Origin: JASGDB01 sp049841315
GTDB taxonomy: Bacteria; Bacteroidota; Bacteroidia; Flavobacteriales; Weeksellaceae
Direction of reading: 5' to 3'
DNA length: 9,993 bases
NCBI GenBank assembly: GCA_049841315.1
Contig: JASGDB010000002.1
Location: 1-9,993, forward strand
Part shown: one piece after another, positions 1 to 6,654 of the stretch
Position numbering within the stretch: position 1 is the first letter of the stretch
Layout of the letters: each line of letters begins with the position of its first letter
The notes under the pieces: generated by a model
Database searches by the model: none
The model's input: only the letters and a program-made list of their open reading frames with translations
Told to the model about the DNA's origin: nothing
Position numbers and translations under genes: made by a program

Positions 1-185
1 CTTGAAACAAAAGAACCAAAAGTTCAAGACTTGGAAACTCGGCTAAAATTTTAAACAATTTTCTAAAATTTCCAAAACTCGGGCGGAAACCTAAAATAGT
101 CGCATAATGAAATTTTGTCCCGCCCTCGAACAGTGGAAATTTTTTAACGAAAATTCTTTAAAATTTTTAACGCCTCCGTTTCCGA
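1..185. repeat. Left copy of long intergenic direct repeat
   Basis: These bases recur in the same orientation at 9809-9993. I count three substitutions (31 t/a, 96 a/t, 143 t/c) and no gaps. The left edge is cut by the window start and the right copy is cut by the window end, so the true length is unknown. Inside are AT-rich stretches, a GGGCGG/CCGCCC pair (81-86 with 119-124) that could form a stem, and short internal repeats such as TTTTTAACG (142-150 region and 165-173 region). It begins at the CTTGAA that forms a hairpin loop in the other copy, so the left hairpin arm should lie just outside the window. It carries no convincing gene. A dispersed noncoding repeat family is the simplest reading; the family name and mobility are unknown. 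Confidence 0.9.
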
Positions 186-348
186 GGTCATTTTAAAATA
201 ATATGGATATTTTTTTCCATACAAAATGGCGAAGAGCCTTAAAATTAATAAATATCCGTTTTTATTCATAATATAGAAATTCAATAGTTTTTTTGTTATT
301 GACGAAGTCAATATCTGACTATAAAAAGAAAAAAAATCTTTCAGCAAC
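186..348. other. Intergenic AT-rich stretch, no gene recognised
   Basis: This stretch lies between the left direct repeat and the terminator of the surface-protein gene. It is very AT-rich and has only small structures: a 6-bp stem TATGGA/TCCATA (202-207 with 216-221), and GGATATTT (205-212) that could pair with AAATATCC (250-257). Open frames here are short and low in complexity. It may be a continuation of the repeat, but the other copy is cut off before this point, so that cannot be tested here. Confidence 0.5.
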
Positions 349-380
349 AAAAAATCCGGCTCGCTAAAGCGAGCCGGATT
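349..380 (-). terminator. Intrinsic terminator of the T9SS surface-protein gene
   Basis: A perfect 12-bp inverted repeat, AATCCGGCTCGC / GCGAGCCGGATT, with a TAAA loop (353-364 and 369-380) starts 24 bases after the minus-strand stop codon at 404-406. Read on the minus strand, the GC-rich stem is followed directly by a run of T (354 down to 349). This is the classic Rho-independent form. On the plus strand the stem is not followed by a T run, so it probably acts only on the minus strand. Confidence 0.9.
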
Positions 381-403
381 CATTATTTACAATAATCTAA
401 TGA

Positions 404-3400
404 CTATTTTTTAATCACTTTAAATGATTGAACGCTTCCGTCTTTCATTTGAAGATTTACGATGTAAATTCCTTCGCTTAATCCGGAAAGATTCAGTTCC
501 GATGCAGGAGCAAGAGCTTTTACTTTTCTTCCCGACAAATCGTGAACAGATACGCTCTTCACATTGGCAGCATCTGAAATCTTAAGCACATCGTGGAACG
601 GATTAGGATATACTGCAGGTTTATCTGCATTAGCATTGGAAACAGCAAGTGAAGCCTCTTTAATGTTAATGGTGTAATCTTCTACCTCTCCATACGAAGA
701 ATAGCCGCAAGGTGTGGTATTCGGTACAGTTGCTGTAGAATCATGCAAACGCACTCTCATTCTTGTATTCCCCAGTTTTGCATCTGCGGGAATAACAATG
801 TCTCCTTCCCAAGGTGATACCTTTACAGAACTGGTCAATACCTTCTCTCCTGTATCTTCAAAGTCTCCGTCCTGGTTGTAATCAATCCATACGATAACTT
901 GATCAGATGAGAATGAAGTACCTGAATAAGAAGCGGTAAAGTGATATGATTTCTCTCTTTCCGCATTACCCGTTATGGATGTAAAATCTTCATACCCGGT
1001 TGCAGCGGTGGAAGTATTATTAATATCAGAGAAAGTTACATTGCTTATTTTTTCAAAATTAGCATTAGTGCCTGCTGCTGTACAATATACAAAATTTCCG
1101 GTAGTAAATGTAATCTCCGTACATCCTGTAGCATCACCAATAGCATTTGTAGGTACTACTTTTGCATAATAAGTGGTATTCGCATCAAGTGTTACATTGT
1201 AAGATACATTTGCAGTTTGAACACCATTTACAATATCAGTACCACCTGAGGTAGTTCCTACATATACTTTGTATCCTAAAGCATTTTCAGCTACATTCCA
1301 CTTGATTGTAACAGGATTAAGAGTTACACCCACTGCATTGTTCGCAGGCGAAGTAATGGTAGTACAATCCGGGGCAACAGTAGGAGCCGCTGCTATATTA
1401 ATGGTATAATCCTCTGTTTGTCCGTATGCTGTATTACCACAAGCCGGTGGTTCTACGTTTAGGAGATTCAATCTGACTCTCATACCTGTACTTCCTTCCA
1501 ATGCTGTAGAAGGTATAGCAACAGAACCTGTAAATTCTGATGTTCCTGCCGTAAGAGCTGTTTTCTCATCATCGGTGAAATATCCATCATGATTGTAATC
1601 TATCCACACATTCATCAGGTAACCATTACTTGCATTGTAGTAATATTGTTTTACAGTTATAGGGAAACTTACTTCTTTTTTTACGTTTCCTGATATTGCT
1701 GTATAGTCTTCATACGGAGCATCATTCCCTGTACTGTCATTACTGATTCCCGCAAACTCTACTTTTGAAATATTGCCATAAACGTGTGCACCCTCTGTAG
1801 TAGCACCTACTGCGCAATACGTGGTTGTGAATTCTATCTCCGTACAACCTGAGGCATCTCCTGCATCATTTGTAGGTACTACTTTTACATAATACTTAAT
1901 GAAAGGACCTGATGCAAAGCTGTATGAGGTATTGGTTGTAACCGTACCGTTTGCCACATCGGTTCCTCCGGATGTAGTTCCTATATACACTTTATATCCC
2001 GCGCTGTTTGCTGCAGGATTCCAGCTGATTGTTACCGTTCCTGAAGCCACATTGGTAGCCAGATTCACAGGAGAGATAATGGTAGTACAATCCGGTGCGG
2101 CAGTAGGCGCTGCATAGGTAAACTCATACGCTCCCATATCAGGAGTAGTAGTATTTCTTGTTGCTCCCGCATAGTCCGTAGTAACACCATCTACAGCAGC
2201 TCCTTTATTGTCCAAAGCTTGGTTGGATGCATGAATTTCGTTAATTTTAAGGAAGTTTGCACTGCTACCGCTTGTGCTTAAGAAAACGGGGTTAAGGCTT
2301 AGTGAATTGACTTCTCTGTCGGTAACTCTTGTCTGGAAAGCGGCGAGAGTTTCTGCATTTGTTCCGTCATAATACACAGAGCTATTGGTATTGGCAGCCA
2401 CATAGAAATCATTATTATTGGAAGTAGTAGCATAATTAGCCAGTTCTGCGGCACTTCTTCTCAAAGCTGTTGCTCTACCTGTACCATTAGGAGTGGAAAG
2501 GTTTACAATGATATTATTTCTCAAATCCAATGTAGCATTAGCAGCAGTAGCATTAGCTACGTGATAAATACCTGTGGAGTTGAAATTGGTTCCTGTAGAA
2601 GTTCCGTTCAGATAAATGCTGTTATAATATACATTATATTTTGTAGCATTAGTCCCCGCATAAAAATAGATACCGGATAAACTTACCCCCGTGGCATTGG
2701 CTGCGGGAGTTCTTAGGTCTCCGATAACGTTGTTGATGATATTTACAACAGAATTTGCCGTATTGACCGTTACATAGATACCGTGAACAGTACCTCCTGT
2801 AGTGCTGGTAGTAGTAAGGTCGGAAACTTTGTTGCGAAGTATATTAGCAGTAATCCCTGTAGCACCCAAATTTAATGAATATATAGTATTTACCGCCTTC
2901 AGACCAGTGATGATGTTATCAGTAATATTAATAGTCTTCGTAGAAGTTGTACTGATACCATAACCTACATTAGCTCTGATACCAAGTCCGCTGGATTTTA
3001 CCGTATTTCCTGTTGCCGTAAAAGTTCCGGTAGTAACCGCACCATTGATACCATAAATTGTAGGAGTATTGCCGTTAAACTGATCGGGAATATCTATCGT
3101 AACAACATTGTTATTTGCCGTGAGGTTTGTGGCAGTTGCACAGTGTATACCGGTAACTGTTGTAGCACTCGAATAGCTCATTGGTGCCATTGTTATCGTA
3201 TTATTGTTTGCCGTAATCGTAGAACCGGCACCGTTTAGGAAAATACCATAAGCAGTTGTATTAAATGTTTCCCCGATATTACCATCATAACCGTTCGCAG
3301 AGGTGATTGTATTGTAAGAAACATTTGCGTTAGCCTGATATTGTGCAACAATACCATTACCTGTACCGGAAACAGTTGCAGTAGTGGCAGTAGCCCATCT

Positions 3401-4171
3401 TGCACCGCCAAATCCCTCAATAACATTCCCGGTTTCAGCAGAACTTCCACCTATATCATTCCCGGTGCCGAAATAAGTCGCAGTAGTACTTGAACTAAAG
3501 TATATACCCGCATAATATGGATTTTTTATTGTATTAGCGTATATTTTGTTGTTGCTGTGCGTTCCAGTCGCATTGGCAAGGGTAACAGTAGTAAGAGTAC
3601 CATTAGAATAGGAAGAAGGAACAGCATACACACCCACTGAATTATTAGCCGCAGCCTTTAGAACAGGAAATGTAACAGTGCTGTTTTTAATGGTATTATA
3701 CTGGCATCCGTCAGCCGCAACCAGATTGAACAAGCCAAATCCGTATTCCGTCAATACCGTTGCAGTTCCGGCATCAGCATTGCTAATGTTTGCTTCCAAA
3801 TCAATGCCGTCAAACGTTACATAATCCACCCCTTTCAAAGCGACAACAGCATCTCCTGTACCAAGACCTGTATTAGCTTTCAGTAAAGGATTCGTACCGC
3901 TTCCGTCTTTCTGGATAACCAAAGGATTACCGGAAGAAAGCGAAGCATTAAGTACAGTACTCCCCAAATTAAATCCGCCCGAAGGAGCCGTTTCCGTATA
4001 TCCCGCCGGGATATTAATCGTAGCACCGCCTGCTCCAACACCATCCGTGTTGAGGGCGGTAAAGGCATCAGCAAGTGTCGGATAGTCCGTGCCGATTGTC
4101 TTAGTACCCGTTACCTGTGCACTGGCTGCAAATCCTGCAGCTACAAAGCACGAAAGTATAAGTTTTTTCAT
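404..4171 (-). CDS. T9SS-exported surface protein: beta-helix, two FN3-GEVED modules, type A sorting domain
   Basis: This is a 1255-residue modular secreted protein. Residues 1-19 are a Sec signal peptide (MKK, hydrophobic core, ASA|Q). Residues about 30-685 are rich in Asn, Thr and Gly, with repeated beta-helix rungs (ANNNTITM 321, ANNNVVTI 352, ITDNIITGL 416, IINNVIGDL 478, LRNNIIVNL 550), ending in a PDMGAYEF motif at 678-685. Two modules follow. FN3-like 695-783 with GEVED 786-926, and FN3-like 936-1025 with GEVED 1030-1170. The GEVED domains hold calcium-type loops DYNHDG (858) and DYNQDG (1097) and end in GQTEDYTINI and GEVEDYTINI. Residues about 1187-1255 (YPNPF, LSGRKV, GIYIVNL, KVIKK) are a type A T9SS C-terminal sorting domain. 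From family knowledge, the protein should cross the outer membrane by T9SS, lose this domain, and be surface-anchored or released. A ligand-binding or adhesin role is inferred; no catalytic residues are recognised, though beta-helix folds also occur in polysaccharide lyases. The start is set by the signal peptide. No Shine-Dalgarno is seen, and TATATTCG at 4202-4195 is a weak -7 candidate. Confidence 0.93.
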   Translation of the reverse strand: MKKLILSCFVAAGFAASAQVTGTKTIGTDYPTLADAFTALNTDGVGAGGATINIPAGYTETAPSGGFNLGSTVLNASLSSGNPLVIQKDGSGTNPLLKANTGLGTGDAVVALKGVDYVTFDGIDLEANISNADAGTATVLTEYGFGLFNLVAADGCQYNTIKNSTVTFPVLKAAANNSVGVYAVPSSYSNGTLTTVTLANATGTHSNNKIYANTIKNPYYAGIYFSSSTTATYFGTGNDIGGSSAETGNVIEGFGGARWATATTATVSGTGNGIVAQYQANANVSYNTITSANGYDGNIGETFNTTAYGIFLNGAGSTITANNNTITMAPMSYSSATTVTGIHCATATNLTANNNVVTIDIPDQFNGNTPTIYGINGAVTTGTFTATGNTVKSSGLGIRANVGYGISTTSTKTINITDNIITGLKAVNTIYSLNLGATGITANILRNKVSDLTTTSTTGGTVHGIYVTVNTANSVVNIINNVIGDLRTPAANATGVSLSGIYFYAGTNATKYNVYYNSIYLNGTSTGTNFNSTGIYHVANATAANATLDLRNNIIVNLSTPNGTGRATALRRSAAELANYATTSNNNDFYVAANTNSSVYYDGTNAETLAAFQTRVTDREVNSLSLNPVFLSTSGSSANFLKINEIHASNQALDNKGAAVDGVTTDYAGATRNTTTPDMGAYEFTYAAPTAAPDCTTIISPVNLATNVASGTVTISWNPAANSAGYKVYIGTTSGGTDVANGTVTTNTSYSFASGPFIKYYVKVVPTNDAGDASGCTEIEFTTTYCAVGATTEGAHVYGNISKVEFAGISNDSTGNDAPYEDYTAISGNVKKEVSFPITVKQYYYNASNGYLMNVWIDYNHDGYFTDDEKTALTAGTSEFTGSVAIPSTALEGSTGMRVRLNLLNVEPPACGNTAYGQTEDYTINIAAAPTVAPDCTTITSPANNAVGVTLNPVTIKWNVAENALGYKVYVGTTSGGTDIVNGVQTANVSYNVTLDANTTYYAKVVPTNAIGDATGCTEITFTTGNFVYCTAAGTNANFEKISNVTFSDINNTSTAATGYEDFTSITGNAEREKSYHFTASYSGTSFSSDQVIVWIDYNQDGDFEDTGEKVLTSSVKVSPWEGDIVIPADAKLGNTRMRVRLHDSTATVPNTTPCGYSSYGEVEDYTINIKEASLAVSNANADKPAVYPNPFHDVLKISDAANVKSVSVHDLSGRKVKALAPASELNLSGLSEGIYIVNLQMKDGSVQSFKVIKK
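662..2101 (-). repeat. Tandem FN3-GEVED module duplication inside the surface-protein gene
   Basis: Two consecutive coding modules of about 240 residues (residues 691-927 and 932-1170) are homologous in order and spacing. FN3 cysteines C695/C776 and C936/C1017 are both 81 apart, and GEVED cysteines C786/C911 and C1030/C1155 are both 125 apart. DNA similarity remains visible, for example GGTAGTACAATCCGG at 2082-2096 and again at 1359-1373, and TTTGTAGGTACTACTTTT near 1869 and near 1147. This indicates an old internal tandem duplication. The cysteine pairs are probably disulfides (inferred). Confidence 0.85.
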
Positions 4172-4416
4172 AAAATATTTTTTTTAACAAGAGGCGAATA
4201 TAATTATTATTTCTTTAATAAAGAAAATATTTTAACAATAAATTTCCTAATCACCGGAAAATATGAGATAAACTACATCAAAAAACTACAAAACTGTTGA
4301 AAATAACACAAAATACGACTTTTTAAAGCCTGCTATTTCAACAATTTTATTAAAACTTTCATAAATTTCCGGATTTGATTCCGAAAAGGATTTTTATTAC
4401 CAATTATTTCTGTTCG
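4172..4416. other. Intergenic gap between the S9 peptidase and surface-protein genes
   Basis: This 245-base AT-rich gap should hold the end of the S9 transcript and the promoter of the surface-protein gene. The only hairpin near the S9 stop is weak: TTTCCGGA (4366-4373) against TCCGAAA (4380-4386), with one bulged base and no clean T run after it on the minus strand. For the promoter, TATATTCG (minus strand, 4202-4195) resembles the Bacteroidetes TAnnTTTG -7 element, but no TTG is seen at the usual distance. No small gene or RNA is recognised. Confidence 0.4.
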
Positions 4417-6552
4417 TTAAAGATTCTCCAAAATAAAATTCGTCATTTTTTCATACAGCTGCGGTCTTGTATTTCCGCCGTAGATTCCGTGGTTTTTGTC
4501 GGGATATGCCATAAATTCAAACTGCTTTTTATTCTGAATCAATGCTTCGGAAAATTCCATTGAATTTTGGAAATGCACGTTGTCATCAGCAGTTCCGTGA
4601 ATCAGAAGAAATTTCCCTTTCAATAACTGTGCAAAATTGGTCGGAGAATTATCTTCATAACCGGACGGATTTTCCTGTGGTGTCAGCAAGAATCTTTCGG
4701 TGTAAACGGAATCGTAATATTTCCAGTTGGTAACGGGCGCAACGGCAATTCCTGCTTTGAAAACATCCGCACCTTTCGTCATTGCCAAACTCGCCATATA
4801 ACCGCCAAAACTCCACCCGAAAATTCCGATTCTGGATTTATCGATATAGCTCTGATTTCCAAGCCATTTCGCTGCCGCAATCTGGTCTTCGATTTCGTAT
4901 TTTCCTAAATTTTTGTATGTTACTTTTTTGTAATCCGCACCTTTGAATCCTGTTCCTCTTCCGTCCACACAAGCCACGATATAGCCTTTCTGAACCAAAA
5001 GATTGAACCACAATCCGTTTCCTGCATCCCAAGAGTTGGTTACCTGCTGAGAACCGGGACCGGAATACTGATACATAAACAACGGATATTTTTTATTCGG
5101 ATTGAAGTCTTTCGGCTTCATAATCCAGGCGTTCATCTGGTCTCCGGCTTCATTGGGAATGGTAAAAAATTCTTTTACCACAGCATTGTCATCCTGAATT
5201 TTCTTCAGTTGTTCATTATTATTCTGAAGTTCTTTCAGGGATTTTCCGTTTCCGTCTTTCAGGGTGAAAGTATAAGGTTTTTTCGCACTGGAAGAGGTTT
5301 CAATAAAATATTGATAATTTTTGCTGAAACTGGCGGAATTATTTCCGTCCTTATCCGAAATAATCGCCGATTTCCCATTTTCGATATTGATTTTTGAAAC
5401 CACTTTATTGATGCTTCCCGTTTCGGTAGTCTGCACCAGCACTTCTTTCGTTTTCGGGTTGTAGCCGTAATAATCGGTAACATCCCAGTTTCCTTTGGTT
5501 ACCTGCTTTTTCAGATTTCCGTCTTTATCATACCAGTACAAATGGCGGAATCCGTCGCGTTCCGAACCCCAGAGAAAAGAATTGTCATCCAGAAATTCCA
5601 TCGTTACATTATCTGTATCAATCCATCTTTTGTCGGTTTCGGTGAATAGTTTTTTGATTTCTCCGGTTTTGGTATTCACTTTCAGAATATCGGAAGCGTT
5701 CTGTGTTCTTTGGGAAGTAATCAGAATCATTTCATCGGGTTTCGCCGTCTGAATAACATTCGGAATGTAATAATTTTTGAAATTGGAAAGATTCAAAGCA
5801 GTCGTTTTTCCGTTGTCCAGACGATACAAATGCGCCGATACCACAGAATTATTTTCTCCCGCTTTCGGATATTTGTAGCGCATTTCTTCGGGATAACTGT
5901 TTTTCGGGCTTCCGTAAATCGGGATAAAAATCTCAGGAACTTTGGATTCATCGGACTTCACGAATACAATCGCATCAGAGTTTTTCGTCCATTCGTATTG
6001 TCTTGCGTGTCCGAATTCTTCTTCATACACCCAATCCGCAAGTCCGTTGATAATGCTGTTTTTCTTTCCGTCCGAAGTAATCTGCGTGATTTTTCCGGAA
6101 TCCAAATCTTGATAAAAAAGATTATTTTCTGCAATGAAAGCCACTTTTTTCGCATCAGGAGAAAATCTCGGTTCCTGAACGAAATTTCCGTTGTTCAAAG
6201 CCGTTGTTTTTCCCGATTTCAAATCTTTCACCTCAAATTTCCCGAAAAAGGAATGGCGGTAAATCGGCTCGCTTTCTTTTAATAAGAGAATTTTGGATTC
6301 GTCATCGGAAAACTCATAGCTTTCAAAGTTTCCATCCACAATGTTTCCTTCTTTCTGTGAAGTTTTATAGGAATATTTTGCGATTCCTTCCCTTTCGATT
6401 ACGGCATAATTTTCACCGTTTTTCAGGGAAGCGATTCCGGCAATTCCTTTTCCTCTGTAATATCCGGAATATATTTTGTCCAAAGTGATTTCCTGCGCCT
6501 GCACTGCAAAACAGGACACCGCCAGTACGGCAGAAAACAAGAGTTTTTTCAT
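4417..6552 (-). CDS. Secreted S9B family prolyl peptidase (dipeptidyl peptidase IV type)
   Basis: This 711-residue protein has the full DPP-IV architecture and about the usual length for the family. It would be a serine exopeptidase releasing Xaa-Pro (or Xaa-Ala) dipeptides from the N-termini of peptides in the periplasm or at the envelope. Residues 1-18 form a Sec signal peptide, cut before Ala-Gln or after QA|Q. Residues about 40-450 are the beta-propeller, including DWVYEEEF at 173-180, whose last two Glu (E178, E179) match the substrate N-terminus clamp of DPP-IV. Residues about 470-711 are the alpha/beta hydrolase domain: GPGSQ after oxyanion Tyr496, nucleophile S581 in GWSFGG, D656 in HGTADDNVH, and H688 in NHGI. 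Y613, Y617 and N658 match substrate-pocket residues. F582 replaces the Tyr of human GWSYGG, which should be tolerated. There is no T9SS sorting domain, so periplasmic or lipid-free envelope location is likely. It starts 102 bases after the M16 stop, across a strong terminator, so it is probably transcribed from its own promoter, though I see no clear -7/-33 match. Confidence 0.95.
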   Translation of the reverse strand: MKKLLFSAVLAVSCFAVQAQEITLDKIYSGYYRGKGIAGIASLKNGENYAVIEREGIAKYSYKTSQKEGNIVDGNFESYEFSDDESKILLLKESEPIYRHSFFGKFEVKDLKSGKTTALNNGNFVQEPRFSPDAKKVAFIAENNLFYQDLDSGKITQITSDGKKNSIINGLADWVYEEEFGHARQYEWTKNSDAIVFVKSDESKVPEIFIPIYGSPKNSYPEEMRYKYPKAGENNSVVSAHLYRLDNGKTTALNLSNFKNYYIPNVIQTAKPDEMILITSQRTQNASDILKVNTKTGEIKKLFTETDKRWIDTDNVTMEFLDDNSFLWGSERDGFRHLYWYDKDGNLKKQVTKGNWDVTDYYGYNPKTKEVLVQTTETGSINKVVSKINIENGKSAIISDKDGNNSASFSKNYQYFIETSSSAKKPYTFTLKDGNGKSLKELQNNNEQLKKIQDDNAVVKEFFTIPNEAGDQMNAWIMKPKDFNPNKKYPLFMYQYSGPGSQQVTNSWDAGNGLWFNLLVQKGYIVACVDGRGTGFKGADYKKVTYKNLGKYEIEDQIAAAKWLGNQSYIDKSRIGIFGWSFGGYMASLAMTKGADVFKAGIAVAPVTNWKYYDSVYTERFLLTPQENPSGYEDNSPTNFAQLLKGKFLLIHGTADDNVHFQNSMEFSEALIQNKKQFEFMAYPDKNHGIYGGNTRPQLYEKMTNFILENL

Positions 6553-6607
6553 TGTAAAGATTTTTTAAATTTTCAATTTTTTTTTCATCCGGAGATTCTG
6601 TAAATAA

Positions 6608-6640
6608 AAACCTAACGGGTTTTGAAAACCCGTTAGGTTT
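6608..6640 (-). terminator. Intrinsic terminator between M16 and S9 peptidase genes
   Basis: A perfect palindrome with arms AAACCTAACGGGTTTT (6608-6623) and AAAACCCGTTAGGTTT (6625-6640) around a single G lies 14 bases past the M16 stop codon. In practice about 12 bp of stem with a TTTT-G-AAAA loop would form. On the minus strand the stem runs into TTTTTATTTA, so it should end M16 transcription. It also has a TTT after the stem on the plus strand, but that tail is short. It argues against an M16-S9 operon, apart from read-through. Confidence 0.85.
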
Positions 6641-6654
6641 GGTAAAACCAAAGT

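Noticed and set aside
144..383. Minus-strand 79-codon open frame in the left intergenic region
   Set aside because: It runs through the terminator hairpin and into the direct repeat. Its start falls inside the terminator, and the composition is low in complexity. Probably a chance frame of a kind often annotated as hypothetical.
2117..4100. CRISPR-like or tandem DNA repeat in the surface-protein gene
   Set aside because: The recurrence is at protein level (beta-helix rungs of uneven length and sequence), with no regular DNA unit or spacer pattern.
4366..4386. Intrinsic terminator for the S9 gene
   Set aside because: The stem is short with a bulge and is not followed by a clean T run on the minus strand; too weak to annotate as a terminator.
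5710..6282. Plus-strand open frame of 190 codons opposite the S9 gene
   Set aside because: It is antisense to a well-supported coding region and rich in Arg, Phe and Ile, typical of the reverse complement of a flavobacterial gene. The same holds for 6775-7371 and 7804-8499 opposite M16.
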